DNA of 64,000 nucleotides, taken from contig OZ037910.1 in the NCBI GenBank assembly GCA_964035575.1, forward strand, positions 1,116,001 through 1,180,000, in the 5' to 3' direction. Made by a program: the position numbers and the translations under genes. A model generated the notes under the pieces. The model had not been told where the DNA came from and did no database searches. It saw only the letters and a program-made list of their open reading frames with translations. Every line of letters starts with the position of its first letter. Position 1 is the stretch's first letter. Below are positions 18,479 to 28,402 of this stretch, piece by piece. This DNA is from Rhynchopus sp. YZ270_cl-10. Taxonomy: Eukaryota; Euglenozoa; Diplonemea; Diplonemida; Diplonemidae.

Positions 18479-21403
18479 ATGGACGACCGAACCGTGCAGC
18501 GAAGAGGTGTGCCTGCCCCGCGCGACAACCACGTCTCGCAGCACACGAGACGGCGGCGGCAGGGGAAGGGCTGCCCAAACGACTTCCGTGCCTGTCTCGC
18601 TGTCTTCGTGGCGTGTCTGTTTCTTGCGGGGGCATATTATGGGTTGTCAGCTTCTGTTGTAGAAATTGCCGGATTTTCACCTGCCGCGGTGGGGAACGGA
18701 CGGCGGCCAGGCCAGCGGTCGGGTCGGTCCTTGACGGATCCGTACTGGCAGGGCTTCCACAATATGTCGATAGTGTACACGTGGGTGAATGGGAGTGATG
18801 CGCAGTTCAGGGAGCAGCGCAAATCGAGCGGAAACGGCGGTGGCGAGTCGCGCTACCGTGAGACAGAGGAGCTGATGCACAGCCTGCGGTGCTGGGAGCG
18901 CTTCGCACCGTGGCATACAGGGGACATCATTATTGTGTCGCCGAACGGCGTCTCGCCAAGCTGGCTGAACACAAGCATCTCACGCATCCGTGTTGTCGAC
19001 CAGTACTCCATCATCCCGAAGGAAGTGCAGCCTGCCTTCAACTCTGCTGTCGTCGAGCAGGTCCTCCACCTTATCCCTGGTCTGACTGAAATCTTTGTCC
19101 ACATGAACGACGACTATATGATCGGGCGGCTGCTGCACCCCTCAGACTTCGTGACAGACGACGGTGGTGTACGCCTCTACTTTGAAGGCAACGTGGTGCA
19201 CGGTGCCACGTCGCAGTACCAGAACCTGAAGTCACGAAAGTCGAAGCAGTGGCTTGCCTCGGTGTACCACACTGTGGGGATTGTGGAGGACCGGATATCG
19301 CGTCTGAAGACGAGGTACTTCATCAAGCATGCGCCCTTCGTCTACAGTAAGAAGGCGTTCGGGTTTATGTGGGTCAAATTTGAGAAGGAGTTGAACGCCG
19401 CATCACGCATGAAGTTCCGCCACTACGACGACGTGCTGGTGCCCTTCCTGCACCACACCATGCTGCTCGAGCTCGCAACGCCCACAACACCCTTCGACCC
19501 GAAGAAGCCAGCCGACTACACAGCACATCTCGCCAAGCTGCAGAAAGAGCCACTCCCGACGTACGAAGCCCACATCGGCACCGCAGAGCAGGACGCGATC
19601 CTCTGCATCATCAAGGACAGCACGCAGGCTGCCTACACCAAAATGATTGCACACCTCGAAAAGCCGCATATGTTCTTCACCGTTAACGACGGCTTCAAGA
19701 GAGACGAATCTGCCGAGCTGCTTCGCGCCTTCCTTCAACGCATCCAACCCTTCCAAGCAAGCTTCGAGAACCCTCATCCTGCGCGCGTCTCCGTGCCCTC
19801 ACCTGAAGGCGGCGGCGAGTTGCTGTACGTCGCCCGCCCTGATGTGGCACGGTGGTCCAACGACTACGACCAGCTGGTATCCCGCTCTGCGCGCGCAGCA
19901 ATCGACCGCAATAGCCGGACCCTCAACAGCGAGCTGCCCCTTGCAGAGTCCTACGCGACGGCAGACACGATCATGCTCCTGGAGGAAGCACACCGCCAGC
20001 AGAAGATGGTTCTGTGGCGCAAGGGGACGTACTCCTTTGAAGAAGAGAACGAAGACGCCGTCATGCGCGCACGCGACGCCTCAAACAACCAACCCCCTCC
20101 CAAATCGCCTGAGGTGGCGAACCGCAACAAGCTGCTCCCCTGCGGCAAACCCGACGCCCTCTTCTTCAACTGCAAAACCGCGCTGTCAACCCCACGCGAC
20201 CAGATCTCTGCCAAGAAAACCTACGAAACGGTACCTTCCTGCGAGGCTGTCGATGTCGTCATAACCTGGGTCAACGGATCTGACCCTCTTCTCATCTCCG
20301 ACACAGCGCGCCTCTCACAGACCAAAGCCGACAAAGACAAAGCACGCATCCGCGACACCCAACAGCTCCGTTTCGGCCTCCGCTCTGTCTTTCGACACCT
20401 CTACTGGGCACGCCATATCTGGGTGGTCTCTGGCACCCCTAAGCCTGCATGGCTTGATGACACGACACCGTACCTCTCCTTTATACACCACGCAGACATC
20501 TTCACAAAGGAGGAACGTCCACAGCTCAACAGCAACTCCATACAAAGCAGACTGCACCTCATCCCCAACCTAGCCATGCGTTATGTATCCATGGACGATG
20601 ACTATATGATGCTCAAACCGATCCAACCAGAAGACATTCTGGGCCGCGACTCACGCTACACAAAACAATCCTTCCGCGGCAAATTTAAGGCAGGCCGCTT
20701 CAAGAAGAGCGTCTACAAAGACGCGATCCTCCACTCCCAAACCCTCGTTGACAACTACTTCGCGGGCCTCCCCGAAGGCACCGTGAAACCTCTCGATTCA
20801 GACCGTCCTTTACTAGATCTCCTTCATGCCCCCGTAGTGGTAGATAGAATTGCGATGCAAGGAGTGCAGGCGGTGTTTAAAAAGGAGGTAACCGCTTTGA
20901 ACAGTCATAAATTCAGACAGCCGGATGACTTTGAACCTCATATGGGGTTGACCTTCTTTTTGCAGGCGATGAAGCGGGTTAAGGAGCGGGAGGTGGGGAG
21001 AGGGTTTCTGGGGAGCGCTGCGGAGTCGCCAAAATGGTTTTCAAACAATGACCTGGCGTGCCGTGTGGTGGGGCAGCACCCTTCGCAGTGGGGCGCCGCA
21101 GCGGCAAAGCGGTTCGCCCACGAGGTCCGCGAAGAGGACAACGGGCCCTGTCTCTCCACCTTCAACGAGAGCACCTCCTCGAGCTGCCAGAACCGTCTGC
21201 TCGACGCTGCGGCCAAGGTGGCGCTGAAGCAGTACGACTCCCCTAAAGGGGACATCAAGTTCATGATGCTGAAGGACACAACCAACTTCGACGGTGCCTA
21301 CGAAACGATTGCGTCCTCAAACGCAAAGTTTGCTTGCCTTAACGATGATTTTGAGTCGGTATGCATGCCTATTCTCTACCATACTTCCACCCAGAGAGAT
21401 TGA
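18479..21403 (+). CDS. Stealth-family sugar-phosphate transferase with two catalytic units
   Basis: 974 residues. The ATG at 18479 follows a pyrimidine tract ending in CACATTGCAG (18433-18442). Residues about 37-60 are a single membrane segment after a basic N-terminus, predicting a type II Golgi/ER protein. Unit 1 begins IVYTWVNGSD (residues ~97-106), then ETEELMHSLRCWERFAPW, PSWLN and HMNDDYMIGRLLHPSDF. Unit 2 begins DVVITWVNGSD (~591-601), then QLRFGLRSVFRHLYWARHIW, PAWLD, RPQLNSNSIQSRLHLIPNL and SMDDDYMMLKPIQPEDIL. These are the Stealth CR1-CR3 blocks seen in human GNPTAB and bacterial capsule transferases, which move a sugar-1-phosphate from a nucleotide sugar to a glycan. Finding the whole set twice in one chain is unusual. 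Substrates here are unknown. Confidence 0.9.
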   Translation: MDDRTVQRRGVPAPRDNHVSQHTRRRRQGKGCPNDFRACLAVFVACLFLAGAYYGLSASVVEIAGFSPAAVGNGRRPGQRSGRSLTDPYWQGFHNMSIVYTWVNGSDAQFREQRKSSGNGGGESRYRETEELMHSLRCWERFAPWHTGDIIIVSPNGVSPSWLNTSISRIRVVDQYSIIPKEVQPAFNSAVVEQVLHLIPGLTEIFVHMNDDYMIGRLLHPSDFVTDDGGVRLYFEGNVVHGATSQYQNLKSRKSKQWLASVYHTVGIVEDRISRLKTRYFIKHAPFVYSKKAFGFMWVKFEKELNAASRMKFRHYDDVLVPFLHHTMLLELATPTTPFDPKKPADYTAHLAKLQKEPLPTYEAHIGTAEQDAILCIIKDSTQAAYTKMIAHLEKPHMFFTVNDGFKRDESAELLRAFLQRIQPFQASFENPHPARVSVPSPEGGGELLYVARPDVARWSNDYDQLVSRSARAAIDRNSRTLNSELPLAESYATADTIMLLEEAHRQQKMVLWRKGTYSFEEENEDAVMRARDASNNQPPPKSPEVANRNKLLPCGKPDALFFNCKTALSTPRDQISAKKTYETVPSCEAVDVVITWVNGSDPLLISDTARLSQTKADKDKARIRDTQQLRFGLRSVFRHLYWARHIWVVSGTPKPAWLDDTTPYLSFIHHADIFTKEERPQLNSNSIQSRLHLIPNLAMRYVSMDDDYMMLKPIQPEDILGRDSRYTKQSFRGKFKAGRFKKSVYKDAILHSQTLVDNYFAGLPEGTVKPLDSDRPLLDLLHAPVVVDRIAMQGVQAVFKKEVTALNSHKFRQPDDFEPHMGLTFFLQAMKRVKEREVGRGFLGSAAESPKWFSNNDLACRVVGQHPSQWGAAAAKRFAHEVREEDNGPCLSTFNESTSSSCQNRLLDAAAKVALKQYDSPKGDIKFMMLKDTTNFDGAYETIASSNAKFACLNDDFESVCMPILYHTSTQRD

Positions 21404-22135
21404 CAAAAACACTCACGGGAAAAAAAATATAGTGGAACACACTCTAGGGTGTCTACACTATTACAACCAAGTTTGCGGGTTTGCGGGAAAAAAAAAACAG
21501 CACCTCGTCTGAAGACAAGGTGCATAAACCTCATAGATCCGTCACACTGAATTTATCAATACAAAAAAACCACACTTACACAGCTCCCCGACGGCGCACT
21601 GCACGGTCTTACCAAAATGCTAGAAAAGCTGCAACCCACACCAGGCCCTTGGGAGTACTGAGGGGGGACGTTCTTTTGGCCTCCTCCTCAGATCCAAGGG
21701 AAACAGTATGGGCACAAAACACAAAAACACAGCTTTTTTTCGGTACAGCAGACTATCCTTTTAAATTGAATGGGGAAAAGGGGTGGGTTTTGGGGTTGGG
21801 GGGATGTGAACGTTAACCAGTGTTGTTCACCTATGGATGTGTGCATGTGACACATGCATCTTTCAAAACATTTTCTTTTTTCGACAGAGATGCGTTTTTG
21901 GCACGTTTCAACTGCTCTTTTTTTAAAGGTGACCTATAAGCAACGAGAAGGCTTAGGATACATCTTATAAACCTTTTCTTTGTTCTTTTTTATATCCCAC
22001 AAAGATACTCTTCAGCAGCACCGAGGCAATAGGATTAAAAAAACCACAAAGTATTTTTTTTTACCTCCCCTCCCTTCTCCCCTAATCATACCGGGGAAGG
22101 CGAATATAGGGCGAATATGATATTCGCCTTCTAGG
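21404..22135. other. Intergenic with R2, R6 and R1 copies
   Basis: No gene seen. R2 at 21430-21460 (TAGTGGAACACACTCTAGGG), a hairpin GTGCATGTGACACATGCATC at about 21841-21860 (a related one, TGCACGTGAGACACGTGCAT, is at about 59938), R6 at 21886-21925 and R1 at 21928-21985. An 18-base palindrome GGCGAATATGATATTCGCC lies near 22110-22129. Confidence 0.65.
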
Positions 22136-22292
22136 TACAGTTGGATAAGTAATATTGGCGACCAAAAAAAGTCGCCAATTGCAAGAAAACCCCCAAAATC
22201 CGCCAATATTATTTGGTCGCCAAGTTATTTGGTTGCCAATTTTTTTGGTCGCCAATATTACAGATAAAGAAGGCGTTTCTTGTCCAACTGTA
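22136..22292. repeat. Foldback element with TACAGTTGGA ends
   Basis: The left end TACAGTTGGATAAG and right end TTGTCCAACTGTA are inverted copies. Inside, TAATATTGGCGACCAAA is answered by TTTGGTCGCCAATATTA, with further GGTCGCCAA units in both directions. The whole 157 bp can fold into a branched hairpin. No coding capacity. Confidence 0.75.
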
Positions 22293-22297
22293 TGCCT

Positions 22298-22420
22298 AAT
22301 GGTGGCAGTATTGTGATGGGAGCCCATTGGAAAACGCAAAATACATCACAATATACACACGATGTTTGTATGTATTTTGCGTATTCCTATGGGCTCCCAT
22401 CACAATACTGCCACCATTAC
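22298..22420. repeat. Long inverted repeat, arms about 49 bp
   Basis: The left arm starts AATGGTGGCAGTATTGTGAT (22298) and the right arm ends ATCACAATACTGCCACCATT (about 22399-22418). Between them the arms continue through GGGAGCCCAT and GCAAAATACAT with a few mismatches, leaving a ~22-base loop. It directly abuts the previous foldback element and lies about 200 bp upstream of the gene at 22618. Confidence 0.8.
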
Positions 22421-22617
22421 CCCTTTCCCCCCTTTCCCCCTTTCTCCATCATCCAATACTATTCTTCATCCTCCTCCCTCCTCTTCTCTCCCCCTCCCCA
22501 CACCTCCTTATCAGAATCTCAGAATCTCAGAATCTTCACACATTTTTTTTTTTTCAAACCCAAACCTATTCTCCGACATGCGAGTTCATTAGAGCCGTAG
22601 CCCCACTTCTCTCAACA

Positions 22618-23178
22618 ATGCATATCTTGCTTCTCTTCCTCTTCTTCGCGCTCCTTGGCAGTTCTCTCACCAATGCACAGTCTCATACACTCAGCGCATG
22701 CAATTGGGTAATGCGCAATGAAAAAGCGATGCTCGCAGTTGACTGTATATCAACAGCATCGGAACAGGGTTATGCCTGCACCTTCAACCCAAGCGGTGAT
22801 GGAGAGTGCTTCGATGCTGGGCATGGTGGGAGTGCGGGGGCAAATTTGAAGGCAAATTCTACGGGATTGTGTACGTGGGTGACGTCTGAGGATGCGTGTG
22901 GTGTCTTTGATACATATAAACCAGATATGCACTGTGCTTGGGAGGCTGGGGGGTGTATGAATGCAACGGCTTCAGGGAGTGCTTCTTCGGATGGTGGTGC
23001 TGAGCGGTTGGCCACCGTCCTCATCATTGTGATTGTTGTCGGCGCGACAGCCCTCATTGTAGTCCTCGCACTAACCGTCTTCTGCTGTTGCTGGGACCGC
23101 AAGAAGCCCCCGTCTCTCTCAGACAGCACGGATATGCTCACTGCCTCACGCCATACTACCCCCTACGATTTATTGTAA
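22618..23178 (+). CDS. Small type I membrane protein with three C-x-W motifs
   Basis: 186 residues. The ATG at 22618 follows a pyrimidine tract and repeated TCAGAATC units. The frame is open further upstream but only through this low-complexity leader. Signal peptide MHILLLFLFFALLGSSLTNA; an ectodomain of about 120 residues with three spaced CxW blocks (CNWVM, CTWVT, CAWEA) and paired cysteines (FNPSGDGEC, SEDACGVF, GGCMNA); two N-glycosylation sequons (NST, NAT). One membrane span follows (LATVLIIVIVVGATALIVVL and on into CCCW), with a ~30-residue cytoplasmic tail. The CxW spacing suggests a repeated small disulphide fold. Surface role inferred; no family recognised. Confidence 0.8.
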   Translation: MHILLLFLFFALLGSSLTNAQSHTLSACNWVMRNEKAMLAVDCISTASEQGYACTFNPSGDGECFDAGHGGSAGANLKANSTGLCTWVTSEDACGVFDTYKPDMHCAWEAGGCMNATASGSASSDGGAERLATVLIIVIVVGATALIVVLALTVFCCCWDRKKPPSLSDSTDMLTASRHTTPYDLL

Positions 23179-23204
23179 TGGAACCAAAAAAAAAAAGGAG
23201 TTAC

Positions 23205-23300
23205 GCCGAGGAAATTGGGGAAATCGCTTTCCTCGACCTATTCTCAAACTTTAAAATGGGCGTGAGCTGCGGGGTGTCTTATTTGTACCCTGACGTAGAA
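23205..23300 (+). rRNA. Possible fragment of large-subunit rRNA
   Basis: ACCTATTCTCAAACTTTAAA (23237-23256) is identical to one of the best-conserved stretches of eukaryotic LSU rRNA. It is preceded by GAGGAAATTGGGGAAATCG and CTTTCCTCG, which can form the stem that precedes this site in LSU, and followed by GGGGTGTCTTATTTGTACCC, which can form the next stem. Beyond about 23300 I cannot follow LSU. Part of the region at 23406-23445 recurs near 61000 (AAAAGGCTTTGGT, then GACCCTA). Confidence 0.45.
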
Positions 23301-23939
23301 TCGACCACCGTCAAAGCACCGTGACAATCCTTTACAGTGGCATCCCGTTTGAATTATCAAAAAAAGGGGGCAGTTCAAGGACGACGGAACCTTCCGTAGT
23401 ACTAAAAGGCTTTGGTCAAGATTGAGTACGAGACCCTAGGTTCCTCAACGCGGGGGTCCTTGCTGGGTCGGGTAAGAGGATTGATTCATGTGTTTTTTTT
23501 TGGTTGAACCCTCTCCACGATTTGCTAAATGGGGAGAATGTCCTTTTGGGATATTACTTCATATTGGTGATTTGGGGTTTGATCAAAAATGATAAGCTAA
23601 GCTAAGGGGAGGGATTTGTTTTTTTTTCTTTTTATACTGTAACCTGCCTCTGGATAGGGTAGGCGTGACGCTAACTGCTGGGCAAGCTGCGCACTGCCTC
23701 TTGCTTATGTTTTGGGGGGTTTTTTGGTAGTGAAAAATGGGGCGAATCTCTGCAAGAGATTATGGGGTAGGAGGGGGGTAAGTCTTTTCAAAATTGCTTT
23801 TTTTTTTAGTGATGCAGTAATCTTTTTACAAACCTTTTCTCAGATGAGTGATGAATCTTTTTCCGAGTGTCTGACGAGTCTTTAGGGTCGTCTACGCAAA
23901 ATTTATTTTTCCACTCCACACATTTTAAAATCAGTGACC

Positions 23940-24050
23940 TGCATCCGCCCGGTTACGGGGAGATGTTTGCATTTTTTTTCTTCCCCCAGTGCTCTACGTC
24001 CGCCGATGAACGGTGAGGTGTTTGCACTTTCAACTTCCCTTTTTTCAACT
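23940..24050 (+). repeat. Two R3 copies in tandem
   Basis: A divergent copy (GCATCCGCCCGGTTACGGGG, then AGATGTTTGCA) is followed by a typical one (AGTGCTCTACGTCCGCCGAT, then GAACGGTGAGGTGTTTGCAC, 23987-24030) and TTTCAACTTCCC. R3 begins AGTGC and ends GCACT, allowing a stem. Confidence 0.65.
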
Positions 24051-24940
24051 CTTGAATAGCTTTTTCCTACTTCCAAGCGAACCAAATACAAAGTTATTTT
24101 TTTGTAGATTTTTTTTATCAGTTGATTCAACTTTATTCTTGCATGAGCAACCGAGCTGCGTTTTTTTTTTTTTTTCCAGTACGTTTCAAACCACTTTCTT
24201 TTATTGTGTTGTGATGCGCACTCATCTCAGGAGCTTCTCTCCTCAGGTGGCTAAGCATTAGGCTTAGAAGCATATTACCCTTCTCCCGTTCTTTTTTTTT
24301 TACGCACACTACTTTGTGAGCGGAAAGTGTCACGTCGTTCACTCACCCAACCGTGCTCCGCAACACCACCACCCAACAGGTGATTTTTAGTGTGTGTGTG
24401 TGGAAGCGTCAACGCATCAAACAACTACAAGAAGGGGGGTGAGGGAACGACAAGTGACACTTTTAAAAAAAAATATTTTGAAGATGTGTGTGCACAGGGC
24501 ACATTCATCTTTATGTTTTCTTTTTAGGGGACAAAAGAACCACAAAACAGAAATCAATTGCGAGAACCAAAAGGGAAGAAAAAAAAATATTTGAAACACG
24601 AATGAAACATCTAATCCGCAACGGGGTGCACTACGGTTTGGGAGGGGGTGTGGTGGTATAAAAAGAAGAAGCAGCAGCTCTAAGACGTGCTGTCTGGACG
24701 GCGGCCACACTAAACCTACAGATTATCTAAAAAAAAAAGGGGGACCTACTTTGACTACAGAACTTTGTTTCATTTTTTTTTTTTTTTTTTTTTGGAACGA
24801 AGTGATTGTTACATATTTTAAGTTTTCAAAAGAAAAAAAATACCTTCCCTCAATGCACTAGCTTGTACACGAACTAACTCCACATCTATTCCCCTCTTCT
24901 TCTGTTTCTCTCTTTTATTTTTATTTTGCATGAGTTCGAC

Positions 24941-24985
24941 TGAGATGCGTTTTAGCACGTTTCAACTACCCCTTTTTCTTTTTTG
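24941..24985 (+). repeat. R6 copy
   Basis: TGAGATGCGTTTTAGCACGT followed by TTCAACTACCC; nearly the same as 21886-21925 and the intronic copy at 11431. Confidence 0.65.
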
Positions 24986-25293
24986 TATCAAAACACTATG
25001 TTTCCCCACTGCAGCTGTGCACGTTGTGTGACCCCGTTATGGTAGTGGCGCATCGCCTCTTACATCACGGCAAGTAAGTCGATACTAAAAGTTACGCACA
25101 CCGTTTGGTGAAAATATGGTAACTCGAGTGACAAAGCACAAGACAAAAACAGAAGATTTTTTTCACCTTTTGTCCCCCTTTTTTTTTTAGCTTTTCTTAC
25201 AATCAAGAGAGCTGTGCAGCCAACATGACCTTACTTACCTCCTAGCACACTCCTCGCAAGAACCCAACCCAAAGCTTTTTTCTCTCTACAACC

Positions 25294-25342
25294 AAAGGTA
25301 CACTGTTCACGAGAGGGCTTTTGTATTTCAACTCTTGGTGTG
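25294..25342 (+). repeat. R4 copy
   Basis: CCAAAGGTACACTGTTCACG, AGAGGGCTTTTGTATTTCAA, CTC. R5 is not present beside it. Confidence 0.7.
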
Positions 25343-25435
25343 GCTGAAGGGGGGATGCTATTTTTGGGGCTATTTTTCTGCTACTTTCTGCTATTTTGGG
25401 GTCGTCAGGGGCCACACAAACGCTACTTTTTTTTT

Positions 25436-25485
25436 TGCGCCCGCCGATGAACGGTGAAGCGTTTGCACTTTTTACTTCTCTTATT
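25436..25485 (+). repeat. R3 copy
   Basis: CGCCCGCCGATGAACGGTGA then AGCGTTTGCACTTTTTACTT, matching the 24000 and 56299 copies. Confidence 0.65.
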
Positions 25486-25839
25486 TTTGGGAGGGAGGTG
25501 CCGTGCTGTCATGGGGCGGCAATACACCGTGCTGCTTTTTTCAGGGGTCACACTAAAAGGTGTTTTCCTGGGATTGCAATATTTGTGGGGGGGGATTTTT
25601 TTTCCCAAAAAGGCGCACTTCTGCTCATCTTACAAACAAAGGTTTCTCTTGTTTTAGAAATCATATTTTGATGACCATTTCCTGTTTGCGTGCCCACATG
25701 GTTTATTTGCCACTCTTCGAAGTGACCAAAGCAATATCGAGCATCTTACCGTTGTTTTTCTATCAACTGCACTATCAACTTCACTTTTCTTTTCGAATTT
25801 GTCTTTTGTGTGATTTTCTTCCTTTGTTTTAGTTTTTGC

Positions 25840-25879
<40 letters not shown>

Positions 25880-26317
25880 GATATTTTGCAAAAAGTTAAT
25901 TCAGTCATCTAGTTTTAGGTTCTCAAAAAAAATTTGGATGTGGGGCTTTTATAATGGCGCTATGATAGACTAACTAGGCTGATTGACGCTGGGCTTGGTG
26001 GTAATCCATGGTGATTGGTTTAAATCGGTGGTAAAAAGTGACAAAATGGGGCATGCCAGTCCCACGTCAATCAGCCTACTGAGGTCACATTACCAACCTA
26101 TTTTGGTTTTATTTTATGCACGCCTTGCACTGAAAAATAAGTTGGATGTTAAATGCTCTGTCGGTTCCGCACGGCCTTTTTTAATTTTGTTGTTCGTGTA
26201 GAATCCAGTCTTGGCCCTTTGGTGTGAAAACCTTTTGCTTCGCGGAGGGGGTCCCCCACCCCACGGTGCATTGCTGTGAGAGGCCGTGTTTTATTTGGGG
26301 TTCGATAACCCGGCGGA

Positions 26318-26372
26318 GTGTCAGTGCCTTGCGTCCCAGGGGCGTTTTGCACTGTCAACCTTCACTTTATTT
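26318..26372 (+). repeat. R3 copy, short-stem variant
   Basis: CAGTGCCTTGCGTCCCAGGG then GCGTTTTGCACTGTCAACCT. This variant lacks the CCGATGAACGG middle and is closest to the copy at 8009. Confidence 0.65.
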
Positions 26373-26498
26373 CTCAACTTTCTTTTCATCAAGATGCAAA
26401 CCACAAAAAAATGGTTCTAGGAGAGTTGCATAGGTGAGGGGTCCAAACCCCACAAAAAAGCTGTTGTATTTTGAAGTCATAACTTTCTTTTCCCTCTG

Positions 26499-26550
26499 AG
26501 GTACACTGTTCACGAGAGGGCTTTTTTGTGTTTTCAACTCTACTTTCTTT
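26499..26550 (+). repeat. R4 copy
   Basis: GAGGTACACTGTTCACGAGA then GGGCTTTTTTGTGTTTTCAA and CTCTACTTTC. Confidence 0.7.
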
Positions 26551-27092
26551 TCCCTCTCCGTGTTGTATGGTCATCTTACCTGCTTACCAACCTGGTGTGA
26601 TTCAGGGGGTACGGAGAACCCACGGACAACCCACGGAAGAACCACGGGGGAACCACGGAGAATCCGTTTGGGTGATCACACCACAACCCCTTTTTCTTTT
26701 TGTCTCCTCATAAAATGAAGGAGGAAAATATAAATAAAGCATTTTGAACACACTTTTGCGGTTCTGAGGACGAACCTGCACTGCAGCGCCCACCCCCTCA
26801 TCAAACAAACGGTCGAGGTGTGTGCGTTTTCCGCCACCAACCTCTCCCACGGGGGTTTCTATTTAGTCCTACGAAAGCTTGCTTTAAAGGAGAAATAGTA
26901 TTACCGGGTACGGCCAAATCATCCCTCAAACAGGAGGATTTGTGCAATCAACGAAAATGATGATGGTACGTTTCTATTTTTATACCCCCCCTTTTTTTTA
27001 CACAACTTATCGGCGACAAACACGGGCTTGGGTTCATCTTATAAACCCCTTCTCTTTTTGTGAGATACAAAACCCTCTTTTGTGACAGTGTA

Positions 27093-27147
27093 CCCAAAGG
27101 TACGCTGTTCACGAGAGGGGCTTTTGTATTTTCAACTCTACTTTTTT
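27093..27147 (+). repeat. R4 copy
   Basis: CCAAAGGTACGCTGTTCACG, AGAGGGGCTTTTGTATTTTC, AACTCTAC. A partial R1 tail (CTTGGGTTCATCTTATAAAC) lies just before it at about 27028-27047. Confidence 0.7.
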
Positions 27148-27446
27148 TGTTGCATCAGTTCGTTTTCTCTCTTGAAGAGTGTTGTGTGTTGAAACGAACA
27201 GAACTGTTTTTTTTGCATTTGATCAACTCTTCCCACAGTTCACAGTTACAAAATCAAATACACAGGCGTCATATCAAATGAGATTACTGCTATATGGGGG
27301 GCGGGGGGGTTTTCACAATGTTGCAGCTTTGCTTTGCTTTATGTGTGAAACGTTGTGAAACCCCCGCCCCCCGAATAGCACTTTTAACGTTTTCACGTTA
27401 TACCAACAAGGCATTTCGTAACGTTATATCATTTGAGAGAACGCCA

Positions 27447-27551
27447 GATCCACCTGGTTTTTACCTCGCGTGTAGGCGCGTAAAGGCGTGTACGGACGGT
27501 CCGTATATGGCCCTATACGCGCCTATACGCGGGGTTAAAATTAGGTAGATT
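27447..27551. repeat. R7 foldback copy 1
   Basis: Left end GATCCACCTGGTTTTTACCT, right end GGGGTTAAAATTAGGTAGAT, inverted to each other. The middle is built of GGCGCGT/ACGCGCC and CCTATACGCG units. Confidence 0.8.
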
Positions 27552-27594
27552 AAACGCAGTTTCATGTCTTCGTGAACGCTGTATTTTTATTACA

Positions 27595-27645
27595 ATGCCT
27601 GCGTCCGCCGATGAACGGGTGAGGCGTTTGCACAACATCTCTTTT
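27595..27645 (+). repeat. R3 copy
   Basis: ATGCCTGCGTCCGCCGATGA then ACGGGTGAGGCGTTTGCAC. Confidence 0.65.
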
Positions 27646-27653
27646 ATTTTTTA

Positions 27654-27730
27654 TCCGATGTAAACCACGTAATGGACTGTAGAACTGCATGGTTGGGGTG
27701 TCCACCCCCCTGGTACAGCCGGGGGGTTCT
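27654..27730 (+). repeat. R5 copy without R4
   Basis: GATGTAAACCACGTAATGGA, then GACTGCATGG-like text and GGGGTGTCCACCCCCCTGGT. It ends at GCCGGGGGG without the R4 part that follows in the other three copies. Confidence 0.65.
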
Positions 27731-27750
27731 CTTTTCATTTTCTTTTTCTA

Positions 27751-27812
27751 GATAACGAATGTGATCAAAAGGTGACTAAGCAATGAAAGGCTTAGGGATT
27801 CATCTTATAAAA
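27751..27812 (+). repeat. R1 copy
   Basis: GATAACGAATGTGATCAAAA, GGTGACTAAGCAATGAAAGG, CTTAGGGATTCATCTTATAA. Confidence 0.7.
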
Positions 27813-27890
27813 AAAATGGGCTTTAAAATAAAAGCAACAACAACAAAACAACAAAACAACTCTTTGGCGTCTTTCCCGTTGCGACGCTAT

Positions 27891-28020
27891 AACCACCTGA
27901 TTTTTACCCCGCGTATAGGCGCATACAGGCCACGTACAGGCGCGTATAGGCCCTATACGTACCTATACGGTCCTCTCCGGACCTATACGCACCTATACGC
28001 GGAGTAAAATCAGGTGGTAC
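27891..28020. repeat. R7 foldback copy 2, most complete
   Basis: Left end ACCACCTGATTTTTACCCCG, right end GGAGTAAAATCAGGTGGTAC, inverted over about 28 bases with two or three mismatches. The inside is made of GGCGC(G)TATAGG units on the left and CCTATACG units on the right, so nearly the whole 130 bp folds back. No coding capacity; MITE-like. Confidence 0.85.
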
Positions 28021-28256
28021 AATGGAAATCAGTAGGCGAATGGTTTGTCTGGTTTAGATCTCCACCTCTCTTGTTGCTTTCCGATTTTTCTTCTTTTTTT
28101 TTTGTGTTTTTCTGCCTGCGTTCAGTAGACAGAAGACAACGTCTCTCAGCGTCTCTTAGGGGGTGCGTCTTTCCTTTTCTCTCTTTTTATATTATCTGAT
28201 GTGTGTTGATTGTACGGACGTTGCTTGTTTGTCAAGCCACCATGTAAAACAAATAA

Positions 28257-28402
28257 TGCCTGACCAAACCTATCTCACCCGGGCCTAATTCAATGATCCC
28301 CGGAGGCGGGAGTAGGACGTAGTAGCGGTATCGAAACGAGAGATAGGCGAGGACAGGCAGCGTGGAGTTCACACGAGAAAAAAAAGCGAGGTGTCTACAC
28401 GT
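28257..28402. repeat. Hairpin segment followed by an R2 copy
   Basis: TGCCTGACCAAACCTATCTC (28257-28276) pairs with GAGATAGGCGAGGACAGGCA (28339-28358) in two stem blocks (TGCCTG/CAGGCA and CCTATCTC/GAGATAGG). A ~60-base middle contains ATGATCCCCGGAGGCGGGAG. R2 follows at once (CGTGGAGTTCACACG ... GGTGTCTACACG, 28361-28402). It could be a small structured RNA or another foldback element. Confidence 0.5.

Noticed and set aside
23425-23480. GAGTACGAGACCC resembling the sarcin-ricin loop of LSU
   Set aside because: The key GAGAGGAAC continuation is missing, and the surrounding bases recur at 61000 as part of an unrelated repeat.
25560-25908. Short hydrophobic frames in the T-rich tract
   Set aside because: They consist of poly-T translation plus R3 sequence and lack any start context.
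26281-26330. tRNA-like T-arm GGGGTTCGATAACCC
   Set aside because: No matching A box, acceptor stem or anticodon arm at the right distance.
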